Positions 34,773 to 43,615 of a stretch of DNA of 64,000 bases are shown here, one piece after another. The notes below the pieces were generated by a model. That model was given only the letters and a program-made list of their open reading frames with translations, searched no databases and had not been told where the DNA came from. Position 1 is the first letter of the stretch. Every line of letters starts with the position of its first letter. Source of the DNA: ZAX-1 sp046533095 (GTDB lineage: Bacteria > Bacillota > Clostridia > Lachnospirales > Lachnospiraceae); contig JAJQRA010000001.1 of the NCBI GenBank assembly GCA_046533095.1, positions 43,875 to 107,874 of the forward strand, written 5' to 3'. The position numbers and the translations under genes were made by a program.

Positions 34773-36205
34773 GCCTGCGCTTTGTTGATACACTCGTTAA
34801 ATTCTGACTCAGGCACACTGTCGGCTACGATTCCGGCAGCAGAACGCACAAACACTTTCTTGTTTTTCTTATATGCAATGCGTATCGCGATGCAGGTATC
34901 CATACTTCCAGTAAAGTCGATGTAGCCAATTGCACCGCCATAAATACCACGCTTGTTTTGTTCAAGCTCATTAATTATTTTTATAGCACGTAGTTTTGGC
35001 GCACCCGAAAGCGTTCCTGCCGGAAGTACCGCATTTATCGCATCTATCGCTTTCTTATCGCTACGTATTTTACTTTCTACGGTCGAACCGATGTGCATAA
35101 CATGGGAAAACCGTTCAATTGATAAGTATTTATCGACTTTAACGCTACCGAACTCACTTATTCTGCCCAAATCATTTCGCCCTAAGTCTACGAGCATGTT
35201 ATGTTCGGCAAGTTCCTTTTCATCCGTCAGCAGTCCCCGCTCAATGGCAAGGTCTTGTTCTTGGGTTTCGCCTCTTGGTTTTGTTCCAGCAAGGGGAAAT
35301 GTGTAAAGCGTTTGATCCTGCAGTTTGACCAGAGTTTCCGGTGATGCCCCTGCGATCTCTATATCATCGCTTCCAAGGTAAAACATATAGGGTGAGGGGT
35401 TGATTGTCCGAAGTACCCGATAAGTGTCCAGCAAGCTGCCATCAAAATCTGCTTCCAGGCGATTGGAAAGCACGACTTGAAAGATATCGCCCTCTTTGAT
35501 ATAGGTCTTTGCCTGCTCAACCATTGCACAATATTCGTCCTTTGTAAAAAGTGTCCGAAAATCGGATTTTAGTTTTCCCGGCTTGTTGGGTGCCGGGCTA
35601 CCTGTCTTTAGGAGCGTTACAAGGTTGTTCAGTTCCAAAATCCCACGGTTGTATTCTGTTTTTAAATTGTCGGTTTTTATATTTACGATTAAAATCATCT
35701 TCTGTGTGAAGTTGTCAAAAGCGATTACCTTATCAAACAGCATGAGATCGACATCCTTAAATTTTTCCTCATCGGGTGCATCAATCGTTAGCACCGGCTC
35801 CGCGTATTTGATAAAATCGTATGAAAAATAGCCGACAAGGCCACCTGTAAATGGAGGTAGGTAGGCAAGCCTTGGACTTTTGTTCTCGTCTAAAATCTTT
35901 TGGATAAAGCTGCTTGGGTCGCCTAGTTCGCTCTGTGTATGCGTACCTGAATTTAAAGAAATCTTGCCATCAAGACAAGTCAGTTCAAGTTTTGGTTCAA
36001 AACCTAAAAAGGTATAGCGTCCCCACTTTTTCATGTCCTCGACACTTTCAAGCAGGAAACAATGCCTGCTCACATTTTTTAAAATCCGAAGCACTTCTAT
36101 CGGCGTTGCTATGTCCGCGAAAATTTCCGTACTCAGCGGTAATATATTATATTTTTTTGTATCCGCAATTGCTTTTGCCTCATCGGCGCTTGGTCTGTAG
36201 CGCAT
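34727..36205 (-). CDS. trpE: Anthranilate synthase component I
   Basis: 492 residues from MRYRPSADEAKAI, chosen because GGGAG lies 8 bp upstream; in-frame ATGs further up lack one. It makes anthranilate from chorismate. The N-terminal tryptophan-feedback region has the LLES element (FLLESVE). The catalytic region has SPYMFYL, GASPETLVKL, PLAGTKPRGET, DLGRNDLGR and VLPAGTLSGAPKLRA, all as expected. It is the first gene of the trp operon, preceded by the T-box leader. Confidence 0.96.
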   Translation of the reverse strand: MRYRPSADEAKAIADTKKYNILPLSTEIFADIATPIEVLRILKNVSRHCFLLESVEDMKKWGRYTFLGFEPKLELTCLDGKISLNSGTHTQSELGDPSSFIQKILDENKSPRLAYLPPFTGGLVGYFSYDFIKYAEPVLTIDAPDEEKFKDVDLMLFDKVIAFDNFTQKMILIVNIKTDNLKTEYNRGILELNNLVTLLKTGSPAPNKPGKLKSDFRTLFTKDEYCAMVEQAKTYIKEGDIFQVVLSNRLEADFDGSLLDTYRVLRTINPSPYMFYLGSDDIEIAGASPETLVKLQDQTLYTFPLAGTKPRGETQEQDLAIERGLLTDEKELAEHNMLVDLGRNDLGRISEFGSVKVDKYLSIERFSHVMHIGSTVESKIRSDKKAIDAINAVLPAGTLSGAPKLRAIKIINELEQNKRGIYGGAIGYIDFTGSMDTCIAIRIAYKKNKKVFVRSAAGIVADSVPESEFNECINKAQAVVSAIEQAEGGIDE

Positions 36206-36310
36206 TTCGTTTTCTCCCATATAAAATACTTGGCAACATAGGTATAAAATCTTCGTACCCATGGCATCCTCTTTGTGCCTGTGATGTTTTCTTGTTCTTA
36301 TTTCTATATC

Positions 36311-36360
36311 AAAAAAAGTCCTTGAAAATAAATTGCCTTAAGCAATTTATTTTCAAGGAC
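36311..36360 (-). terminator. T-box expression-platform terminator
   Basis: A perfect 19-bp stem (arms 36318-36336 and 36342-36360) with a 5-base loop is followed by seven T on the minus strand. It is the off-state terminator of the trp leader; the T-box sequence upstream can compete with its 5' arm. Confidence 0.95.
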
Positions 36361-36640
36361 GAATCATCAACCGATCCGCGGTGCCACCTTGTTTTGCGGA
36401 AAAATCCGCACACTTAGCGAGATACAAACATATCCCCGGCAACTTACGTATGCCTTCACGTCATGGAATACTCGGTTTCATAGAGCTATCTTCTATGCCT
36501 TTGACCCATGCCCTCAGTGACCCATTTAGCAGCCTGCGTTTCTAACCGGTTCTCATCATCCCGCATTTTCTGTATAGCGCATATACTGTTTTACTTTCAC
36601 TTCAACGGTTTCATGTAACAATCGATTCTGTTTTCTAAAA
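36361..36640 (-). promoter_or_regulatory. T-box leader of the trp operon
   Basis: On the minus strand AAGGTGGCACCGCGGATCGG (36371-36390) is the conserved T-box. It follows a structured leader with several hairpins and precedes the terminator at 36311-36360. T-box RNAs sense uncharged tRNA through a specifier codon in stem I and through the acceptor end at the T-box bulge. The downstream genes imply tRNA-Trp. UGG triplets that could serve as specifier occur at about 36522-36524 and 36506-36508; I could not fold the RNA to decide. Confidence 0.92.
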
Positions 36641-36675
36641 ATCTTCTTGATTCTATATCCATAAAATATGTTATC

Positions 36676-36704
36676 ATCATACACAATGGTATTATTTTTG
36701 TCAA
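36676..36704 (-). promoter_or_regulatory. trp operon promoter
   Basis: TTGACA (36699-36704), 17 bp, TATGAT (36676-36681) on the minus strand, a near-consensus sigma70-type promoter directly ahead of the T-box leader. Confidence 0.88.
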
Positions 36705-36742
36705 TACTTTTTGAAAATTATTGACACTCAGATTTCACTTGG

Positions 36743-37204
36743 CTATTTATACTGTTCTTTTACCTCAGTCAAAACACCAAGCACTTTTGATGTATCAAAA
36801 TATTCGTATGCCTCGTATCCTTTTTCCTGTTTAAAAATAGAATCAAAACCAGCATTTTTCAAAACTGCTTCGTCATTTTCCAAAGATCCATCAGACAATA
36901 GACAAATCGAACAAATGGAAGTTCCATGCTCTTTTAGCCAATTCGCCCATGGATCATTGTTCCCAAGTGGCTGAATAATCTCAAACCAAAAGTTATCCGA
37001 GAAAACACTATCTACCTTCATCGGCGTATCTGTGATGTCTGCTCCTTTATACTTTGTGTAAGGTTCCCTTACCACCTCATGCTTTTCCTCTGACGCGTCA
37101 GGTGCTTTGCCTGTACCTAGCAAAGTTTTATATGCTGCAACCGTTTTTTCTAAATCATCGGTCACGACAATTACCTTAACAATATTTGTAGATGATAATG
37201 CCAT
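36743..37204 (-). CDS. VOC (glyoxalase/bleomycin-resistance) family protein
   Basis: 153 residues with two beta-alpha-beta-beta-beta halves of the vicinal oxygen chelate fold. VKVIVVTDDLEKTVAAYKTLLG opens the first module, and SICLLSDGSLENDEAVLKNAGF the second, ending YEYFDTSKVLGVLTEV. Metal ligands are not obvious, so the reaction is unknown. It lies upstream of the trp promoter, transcribed in the same direction. ATG follows GAAGGATG. Confidence 0.75.
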   Translation of the reverse strand: MALSSTNIVKVIVVTDDLEKTVAAYKTLLGTGKAPDASEEKHEVVREPYTKYKGADITDTPMKVDSVFSDNFWFEIIQPLGNNDPWANWLKEHGTSICSICLLSDGSLENDEAVLKNAGFDSIFKQEKGYEAYEYFDTSKVLGVLTEVKEQYK

Positions 37205-37422
37205 TTCGCATCCTTCCTATTTTCTATTCCTACCGTTTACATACTACTTGTACTTAATTTATATTGTACATCATCAAAATGAATATAACAAGAAGTTTTT
37301 CAAAGCAGAATGCATGCCATACTTATTAATCAGCACTATCGCAAACATTTTATCTACACTTTTAGTATCGTTTCCTCTGTTTTCAAAATCAGGCATTTCA
37401 CTTGCCGACCCCTGTTTTTTTT

Positions 37423-37872
37423 AGATAGATAAGCCACCAAAAAATATTAAGCTATCTCAATGCAAAAATATTTAATCATATAGATTCGCATAATGAACCC
37501 TGTGAAGTCTATCCTGCTCCATTTGCCGTTAAATTAAACAACGATGACAAAACTACAGTTGAACCGGATATAAGCGTCATATGCGACAAAGGAAAACTTG
37601 ACAACAGGGGCTGCAACGGTGCACCCGACTGGATTATAGAAATTACTTCCCCTGGCAATTCCGAACACGACTATGTAGTAAAGCTTGCCTTGTACAAGGC
37701 TGCAGGTGTCCGCGAATACTGGATTGTAGACCCCAAAAACCAACTTATAACGGTTAACTCCTTTGGTAGTGAAAGCTTCTTCCCACAGCACTATGACTTT
37801 ACGGATACCGTAAAGGTTGGAATATATGAGAACTTATTTATTGATTTCTCAAAGATAGGCCTAGGATTATGA
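37423..37872 (+). pseudogene. Uma2-family (DUF820) nuclease remnant, 5'-truncated
   Basis: A plus-strand frame opens after a TAG near 37420 and reads SHQKILSYLNAKIFNHID, then CEVYPAPFAVKL, VEPDISVIC, APDWIIEITSP and YKAAGVREYWIVDP. These are consecutive Uma2-family motifs of the PD-(D/E)XK superfold. The usual first 50-60 residues and any start codon before the conserved SHQ segment are missing. The only ATG is internal at 37690. The stop at 37870-37872 lies at the point where the convergent GH43 pseudogene loses its homology. Uma2 proteins are abundant in some bacteria and their role is poorly known. Confidence 0.75.
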
Positions 37873-39125
37873 TTTCGGCACAACACAGCATTATAATAAT
37901 TTGCAAGCCCTGCCATTGACTGATAATTGTATGGGTTAAATTTGACTTTTGTGATTGTCTCAAATTGGAAATCTTTCCATCTTCTGGCAACCAACGATAA
38001 ATGAAATCTATTTGAAAGCGAACCCTGTCCAATCAATTCTAATTTACCGCCACCCACAGTCCCCATCTTCTCAGAAAATGGGACGCGAAGCGTGTTCCAC
38101 TCGCCGTCAAGCTTATCTGATGTGAAGTCGTCAAAAACAGCATTGGTTGCCGGAACATCCGTTGCATCTTTTGGCGCATCTACTTCTTTTTGTCCACCAT
38201 GTCCGCCTACAATGCGAGGCCAGCCACCCTCATCCCAATAAACTTTTTGAATGCTTGTCTCACGTCCAAGTGTACACCAGCCTCTTGGCTCATAGATATT
38301 TTCCGTTGGATGGTGGAGGGGCCTCGCACAAAGGGATGTATAATACCATTCTTTCGATGGCGTTTCCACCAAGGAACCATGCCCTTATTTTTGCAGATAA
38401 TGATCCGGGGTGTCAAAATTGGTGATAAATGGTCCATCGGGTTCTGTTTCATAGGGTCCGTCCAGTGTTTTGGAACGAGCAACAATTTCTTGATGTGCCC
38501 AAACAGTTCCACCTTGCGCAGCAAATATATAGTAGTAGCCATTGATTTTATAGATATGCGGCCCTTCTACCGTCTTTACCTCTGTCCCTCTATAGATGTT
38601 CTTTGCAGTCTCAGGTTTTAGCCTCTTATATTCTGTATCATATTGCGTGAGCGTAAGCCCATTAAATGCATTGTTGTATTCACGATGATCCCACGTTTGC
38701 TGTATCAGATATTTTTTCCCATCATCATTGTGGAAAAGGGACGCATCAAACCCAACACCATTTAACCGAATCGGATCGGGCCATGGGCCTTTGATATCAT
38801 CTGAAACGGTCAGGTAATTATACATATCCTTAAAAGCGCCCTCCACCACTTTTACATCCGTGTAAGCAAGCCAGAACTTTCCATCCGCATAGGTCAAATC
38901 CGGTGCCCAAATGCCACCTGAGCAAAGATCCGCTTTCATATCAAGAAGTTCGACCCGATCAAGCACCGAGGTTGTCAAATGCCAATGCACAAGCTCTTTC
39001 GATTCATCGATTCTTACTCCGGGAAATCATTCAAAAGTCGAAGAAGTAATGTAGTAAGTATCTTCTACTCTGACAATTGAGGGATCCCCATGAAAACCTT
39101 TCAGAACCGGATTTATGATTTTCAT
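37791..39125 (-). pseudogene. GH43 family glycosidase, two in-frame stops and lost 3' end
   Basis: ATG at 39123-39125 after GAAGGAGAAACGTT opens a beta-xylosidase-like GH43 frame: GFHGDPSIVRVEDTYYITSS. Codon 33 is TGA at 39027-39029, where relatives have Trp in the STFEWFPGV segment. A TAA at 38385-38387 interrupts QK*GHGSLVET. Otherwise one frame continues through SGGIWAPDL, GFDASLF, VEGPHIYK and a C-terminal concanavalin-like domain (RRWKDFQFETITKV). Homology ends after GLANYYN near 37880, where the Uma2 remnant abuts. Catalytic residues survive but the gene cannot make a full enzyme. It overlaps the Gfo/Idh gene by ATGA, a sign of former coupling. Confidence 0.85.
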
Positions 39126-40207
39126 AACGTTTCTCCTTCATATTTAAAATCTAGTTGCCGTCTAATTTCGTCCATCATTTCCATTACCGCCAGGGTATCT
39201 TTCCAAGGCATCACAGACGACTCTATTTTACCGGAAGCAAGGCATCTTTGTACTTCAGCCGCCTCAAAATGCATTCCATAAAGGCCGTCACGTCCAAGGT
39301 CATTCTTTTCATGAGATTTTGAAACGTATTCCAGTGTAGAACCGTCATTATAATATACGGTAAAATCAGATGGTCGATAAAATTGGCTGCTTATTTCGAT
39401 TCTACCTTTTGTCCCACAAATTGCCGCAGTGCTCGGAGAGGATGAGAGCGACCCAAAGGATAGCAGCGCAAGTGCCCCTTTTCCATTTTCATATTCAAAA
39501 ATAGCTGCACCATTTGAATCTACACCTGTTGGCGCCGCTGACCCGGCAGCGATGATTCTCGTAGGGTTACCCAATAGAAATTGTACAAAGGAGATTGGAT
39601 ATACGCCTAAATCTAACAATGCTCCGCCTGCAAGTTCAGGTGCATAGAGACGATGCTTTGGATCAAAAGGAAAGCACACGCCGAAGTCCGCAATGATTTG
39701 CACAATGTCTCCTATTTCACCCTTGTCAACCAGTTCTTTTACCTTGATGATATGTGGCAAAAATCTTGTCCAATATGCTTCCATTACAAATAAATTTTTC
39801 TCCTTTGCCAAATCTAGGATTTCATTGGCCTGCTTATAGTTTTGTGTGAACGCTTTTTCCACCAAAATAGGTTTGCCGCCTTGTAGGCATTTCATTGCCC
39901 ACTCATGGTGCTGTCCATGCGGGGTTGCGACATAAATCACATCAATATCGGGGTCTTTTATTAGCTCTTCATAACTCCCATATGTTTTTTCTATTGACGG
40001 AAACATCGATTGAAACTCTTTTGCTTTTTCTATATCACGAGAACCAATTGCAGCAATATTTCCACCTGCTTTTATTACTTGCGTTGAGAAACAGCTTGCA
40101 ATCCATCCTGCACCCAATACACCCCATTTATGTGTATTCGGCATATTTTCTTCTAGTTCAATCGGAAAAGACCGATCAAGTAAAAATTCTTTTTTAAGAT
40201 TTTCCAT
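39122..40207 (-). CDS. Gfo/Idh/MocA family oxidoreductase
   Basis: 361 residues. The N-terminal Rossmann fold has WGVLGAGWIASCFS, and the conserved EKP-type motif reads LVEKAFTQN. GGALLDLGVYPISFV in the C-terminal half is typical of the xylose/dihydrodiol dehydrogenase branch. It would oxidise a sugar or derivative with NAD(P). It begins 3 bp after the epimerase gene and overlaps the broken GH43 gene by 4 bp, so all three formed one carbohydrate operon. The N terminus has about 25 extra residues before the Rossmann fold. Confidence 0.87.
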   Translation of the reverse strand: MENLKKEFLLDRSFPIELEENMPNTHKWGVLGAGWIASCFSTQVIKAGGNIAAIGSRDIEKAKEFQSMFPSIEKTYGSYEELIKDPDIDVIYVATPHGQHHEWAMKCLQGGKPILVEKAFTQNYKQANEILDLAKEKNLFVMEAYWTRFLPHIIKVKELVDKGEIGDIVQIIADFGVCFPFDPKHRLYAPELAGGALLDLGVYPISFVQFLLGNPTRIIAAGSAAPTGVDSNGAAIFEYENGKGALALLSFGSLSSSPSTAAICGTKGRIEISSQFYRPSDFTVYYNDGSTLEYVSKSHEKNDLGRDGLYGMHFEAAEVQRCLASGKIESSVMPWKDTLAVMEMMDEIRRQLDFKYEGETL

Positions 40208-40210
40208 GCT

Positions 40211-41200
40211 TTATAAAAACCTTTCTGTAAATTTATCATACTCTGGATCTTCCATCTGCAACGACTTTTCGGATAATATATGATCTACTGCTATTTTTAT
40301 GCCCTCATAATAAGGTATCTGTTCCACATATCCTGGAACCAGTCTTTTTAGTTTTGAACAGTCAAACACAAAACTATATGCCTTATCCCCGAGCAATTGA
40401 CCTTTAAAGTCATATTCGGTTCCTTTTTCCGCCAATTCTTGTGAGGTAACATATTTGGGTTTAAAAGTTCCACCGCAGGCATCTGCAACTGCCTGGTAAA
40501 TTTGATTCCACGAAATGGAACGTTCAGAAGCAATTTGCACACTTTCTCCGATCGCCTGCGCATTGCCAATCAACCCGATGAAAGCCCTTGCAAAATCCTC
40601 ATTAAACAACACAGCCCAAAGGGATGTACCATCGCCGTGAAGCAGTACTTCTTTCCCTTGCTGTATCCTTTTTAGCACACTATAGGCTCCCTCGTTGCCT
40701 GTTACGTCAAGAGGTAAAAACGCTTTTGAATAGGTGTGGCTTGGACGCACGATCGTAATCGGAAAATTATCTTTTTCTTCATATTCGCGTAACAGATTCT
40801 CACATTTTACTTTATTATCTGCATACTCCCAAAATGGGTTGCCAAGTGGTGCTTTTTCATTCACAAGCCAATCTATTGGCGGTTTTCTATAAACGGTTGC
40901 TGATGAAATGAAAATATATTGCTTTGTAATTCCATTAAATGTTTCAAAATCACGTTTTATATCATCCGGAGAAAAAGCGATGAAATTTGCAACCGTGTCG
41001 AATGGACCATATTGTTCCACTGCTTTTTTTACCGTATCAGCCCCTTTTGAAACATCTGCAATGATTTGATTCACACCTTTTGCCAGTTTTTTGCTACCTC
41101 TATTTAAGACATACACCTCATGCTTGTCTGACGCACCAAGCTGCTCACTTATGGCAGAGCTAATATTTCCTGTTCCGCCAATTAATAGTACTTTTTTCAT
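40211..41200 (-). CDS. NAD-dependent epimerase/dehydratase (extended SDR, atypical)
   Basis: 329 residues. The cofactor loop is VLLIGGTGNISSAI (GxxGxIS). The active site expected at YxxxK is represented by YADNKVKCENLL, and the serine by FISSATVYRK. The sequence resembles isoflavone-reductase/NAD-epimerase-like proteins that act on sugar or aryl substrates. It heads the operon with the Gfo/Idh gene 3 bp downstream. A promoter and inverted repeat lie upstream at 41383-41467. The substrate is unknown. Confidence 0.82.
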   Translation of the reverse strand: MKKVLLIGGTGNISSAISEQLGASDKHEVYVLNRGSKKLAKGVNQIIADVSKGADTVKKAVEQYGPFDTVANFIAFSPDDIKRDFETFNGITKQYIFISSATVYRKPPIDWLVNEKAPLGNPFWEYADNKVKCENLLREYEEKDNFPITIVRPSHTYSKAFLPLDVTGNEGAYSVLKRIQQGKEVLLHGDGTSLWAVLFNEDFARAFIGLIGNAQAIGESVQIASERSISWNQIYQAVADACGGTFKPKYVTSQELAEKGTEYDFKGQLLGDKAYSFVFDCSKLKRLVPGYVEQIPYYEGIKIAVDHILSEKSLQMEDPEYDKFTERFL

Positions 41201-41382
41201 ACTTTCTCTCCTATCCAGCCTTCATTTGCGCTGATTTTTCAAGTTTGCCGTTCTCCAAGAGACCAATCTTCAAAATTACTTTCAATGACACAAACGTTAC
41301 TGTCTGCATATTCGGACTTATCGTCATTCGCCACTGTTTATATTGTGTTGAATCAGAATACCCCTACTGTAAAAAAGTAAAT

Positions 41383-41420
41383 AAACCAAACTTTTTCTTA
41401 TTCGATATGTGATTTGGTTT
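41383..41420. promoter_or_regulatory. Inverted repeat, operator candidate
   Basis: AAACCAAA (41383-41390) and TTTGGTTT (41413-41420), with further matches outward (gtaa/ttac), flank a 22-bp spacer. It lies just downstream of the promoter at 41440-41467, where a repressor could block transcription. Confidence 0.45.
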
Positions 41421-41439
41421 ACTCGACAAACTAATATAT

Positions 41440-41467
41440 ATTATATAGTGATTCTCACAAAAGTCAA
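41440..41467 (-). promoter_or_regulatory. Promoter of the epimerase/Gfo-Idh/GH43 operon
   Basis: TTGACT (41462-41467), 16 bp, TATAAT (41440-41445) on the minus strand, 240 bp upstream of the epimerase start. The rest of the 374-bp gap holds nothing else that I recognise. Confidence 0.65.
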
Positions 41468-41574
41468 TCTATTTCCCAAAAATCATCACTATTTTTTGAA
41501 AATTTTAATAGCTCTATCCTTTTTGATGGTTTTAATAAATCTAAACTTACAAAAGCCCAAAACGAAACCACTTA

Positions 41575-41922
41575 CTACTCTTTGATCACGGTGGGTATGC
41601 CACAGATAAGGCGGATTACACGTTCTGCACGTTTTGCAAGCAGGATACACATACGCCCTGTAGTTTCCCGCAATTCACGTTGTGCATGTTCTAGCGGAAT
41701 GATGCCACTGCCCACCTCATTGCAGATTACAACTTCTTTTTTTAGCAGCATAGACAAAAGTATATTGCTGTCTAAAAATGGGGATTGATAAATGAAATCC
41801 TGCAAATTATATATGACCGGACGCTTGTCAAGGATAGCGTTTGCCATATCTGCATCCGTATAGCCAAGCGCACGCACGTATTCACGTTTTCCAGAAGCCG
41901 CCGCTCCAATAATCAGTATCAT
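41575..41922 (-). CDS. Short CobU-like P-loop protein
   Basis: 115 residues. It keeps the CobU-type P-loop ILIIGAAASGKREYVRAL and the C-terminal landmarks VICNEVGSGIIPLEHAQREL and LICGIPTVIK, but lacks the central region of the full protein. It is paralogous to the adjacent CobU at 42099-42635. Short relatives exist next to cobalamin genes and might be regulators or partner subunits; activity is doubtful without the guanylyl-acceptor region. It is the last gene of the corrinoid operon. ATG follows AGGGAT. Confidence 0.75.
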   Translation of the reverse strand: MILIIGAAASGKREYVRALGYTDADMANAILDKRPVIYNLQDFIYQSPFLDSNILLSMLLKKEVVICNEVGSGIIPLEHAQRELRETTGRMCILLAKRAERVIRLICGIPTVIKE

Positions 41923-42044
41923 ATCCCTATCACCCCTTGTAAGTTATTCAAATGAATTCTCCTTTCTATGCCATCTATACCATCAATTTCATCCATACTT
42001 ATGTTCCTATGACATTACCTTCGCAAACGGTAGCAATTTAAATA

Positions 42045-42134
42045 AGCTGCCTCTTCGTACTTGGGGAATGCCAGATTGTCAATGCAAAAATGCCAGTTTT
42101 ATGGTAGCTGTCCCTTTCGTATCTGGGGAATGCC
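42045..42134. repeat. Tandem duplication at the cobU 3' end, period 61 bp
   Basis: agctg-cct-ttcgta..tggggaatgcc occurs at 42045 and again at 42106, with several differences. The second copy covers the last codons of cobU (CGIPQIRKGQLP), the first lies downstream. Confidence 0.8.
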
Positions 42135-42635
42135 GCATACCAATTCCACAACACGCTCGAAACGGTTTGCTAGGGTGGCATTTAGTTTCCCAAGTGCTTT
42201 GACATACTCTCTTGTGCCAATTTCGTATATTCTGCCGTCGCCTCCCACCTCGTTGGTTACGACGATAAGCATGTTACATTTTGTTTCGAGAATTTTTATA
42301 TCATTTGCTATTTTTTCAACCACATCGTAGCCATAGCGGTTGCGAAAATTGTCATTTTCATCAAACATCTCATTAGCGGTCAGATTGCACAAGCACTCTA
42401 GTAAAACTGTTCCACGTGCTGGAAACGTAATTTCCCCAATATCCGTGTACTGCTCTATAATAATAAGGTCTTCATTTTTACGCAGTTTTTGATGTCTTTT
42501 TTTCTTTGCCAGACTCTCATTTTCGCATGGATACATTGTATCTATATAGTATCTTGGCGCTTGGTAGCTCATAAGCTGCGATTTTGCATAGGTACTTTTT
42601 CCACAGGCGGCTCCGCCTGTCAATAATAGCCGCAC
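42099..42635 (-). CDS. cobU: Bifunctional adenosylcobinamide kinase/guanylyltransferase
   Basis: 178 residues, the normal length. It phosphorylates adenosylcobinamide and adds GMP in the nucleotide-loop assembly of vitamin B12. The P-loop is LLLTGGAACGKSTYAK. The guanylylation segment KKRHQKLRKNED contains the family His. LLECLCNLTANEMF, VTNEVGGDGRIYE and LNATLANRFERVVELVCGIP match CobU. The start is a GTG preceded by GGAGGAGTTTC. With the BtuFCD-like genes upstream and the riboswitch, it indicates corrinoid salvage. Confidence 0.92.
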   Translation of the reverse strand: MRLLLTGGAACGKSTYAKSQLMSYQAPRYYIDTMYPCENESLAKKKRHQKLRKNEDLIIIEQYTDIGEITFPARGTVLLECLCNLTANEMFDENDNFRNRYGYDVVEKIANDIKILETKCNMLIVVTNEVGGDGRIYEIGTREYVKALGKLNATLANRFERVVELVCGIPQIRKGQLP

Positions 42636-42757
42636 GAAACTCCTCCTCTTTGCATTGCAGGTTTAAAATTTTAGATAAAGTTTGCCGGATCCGCCCATCT
42701 TAGCCACACGAAAATTCGGCAAGTTATTTTTCGGCCTAGTAGCCGTAGCGTTTTCTT

Positions 42758-43516
42758 TTAGCACTGCCACTGGCGAAGCTGTTCACCCATCCACTGATAC
42801 ACATCCATTGCGTATACCGTTTTTAAGTTGTCCCGCGTCAGCACATTTTTCGTTTCGCCTGTGGATATGACATTCCCTTTATCAAGCAAGAGTGTATGCG
42901 TTCCATATGCTTTCGCAAGGCTTAAGTCATGCACAACGGAAATAACTGCCCGATTCGTGCCCTTTACCCACTCTTTGATCAGTTCAAACACCTGCTTTTG
43001 GTATACTAGATCAAGATGGTTGGCCGGCTCGTCTAAGATCAGTAGGTTCGGATCCTGCGCAAAAAGCTGTGCCAGAAAAGTTCGTTGCAGTTCACCTCCT
43101 GAAAGTGTGTCTGCCGCTTGTTTTTCAAAGGGTTTCATCCCCGTAATCTTAAGCGCATATTCGATTTTTTTGCTATCCTCTTCCTCTGCACCTGCAAACA
43201 TACCATGTACATATGCATAACGCCCCAATCGAACAATCTCCCCAACCGAAAATGCATATCCGACACTGTGGGTCTGTGCCAAGATACCTATATTCTTAGC
43301 CAGTTGTGCCGGCTTGCATTTTTTCACATTCCCACCATCAAACCATACTGAGCCTAGATAGGGTACGCCTTGTGAAATCGCATTTACGATCGTAGACTTC
43401 CCCGCTCCATTCGGTCCTACGAGCATAAGCCATTGTCCTGTTTTAAGCGAAAAGCTAACATCATTTACGATGGTCAAATCGCCATATTGCACAGTAAGGT
43501 TTTTTACTTCCAGCAT
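42758..43516 (-). CDS. btuD: Corrinoid-type ABC transporter ATP-binding protein
   Basis: 252 residues of the FecE/BtuD family. Walker A GPNGAGKSTIV, signature LSGGELQRTFLAQLF, Walker B LLILDEPANHLD and the switch histidine in ISVVHDLSL are all present. It starts 56 bp after the permease gene, behind AAGGAGG. FecE-type ATPases serve iron-siderophore, heme or cobalamin uptake. The cobalamin riboswitch and cobU select cobalamin or cobinamide here. The gene symbol rests on that context. Confidence 0.85.
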   Translation of the reverse strand: MLEVKNLTVQYGDLTIVNDVSFSLKTGQWLMLVGPNGAGKSTIVNAISQGVPYLGSVWFDGGNVKKCKPAQLAKNIGILAQTHSVGYAFSVGEIVRLGRYAYVHGMFAGAEEEDSKKIEYALKITGMKPFEKQAADTLSGGELQRTFLAQLFAQDPNLLILDEPANHLDLVYQKQVFELIKEWVKGTNRAVISVVHDLSLAKAYGTHTLLLDKGNVISTGETKNVLTRDNLKTVYAMDVYQWMGEQLRQWQC

Positions 43517-43615
43517 TATTTTAGCCTCCTTGAACGATAAAAATATATATGAATACAGTAAACCTACAACTGTTATTTTACCCTCCTTGAACGATAAAAA
43601 ATATACACAAACGCA
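43516..43615. repeat. Tandem duplication at the permease 3' end, period 57 bp
   Basis: ttattttasCCTCCTTGAACG plus ataaaaa occurs at 43516 and 43573. The copy at 43573 encodes the end of the permease (RSRRVK, stop). Because the block includes AGGAGG on the minus strand, the downstream copy at 43516 supplies the ribosome binding site of the ATPase gene. Confidence 0.88.

Noticed and set aside
36743..37204. VOC gene as part of the trp operon
   Set aside because: A strong promoter and the T-box lie between it and trpE, so it is a separate transcription unit.
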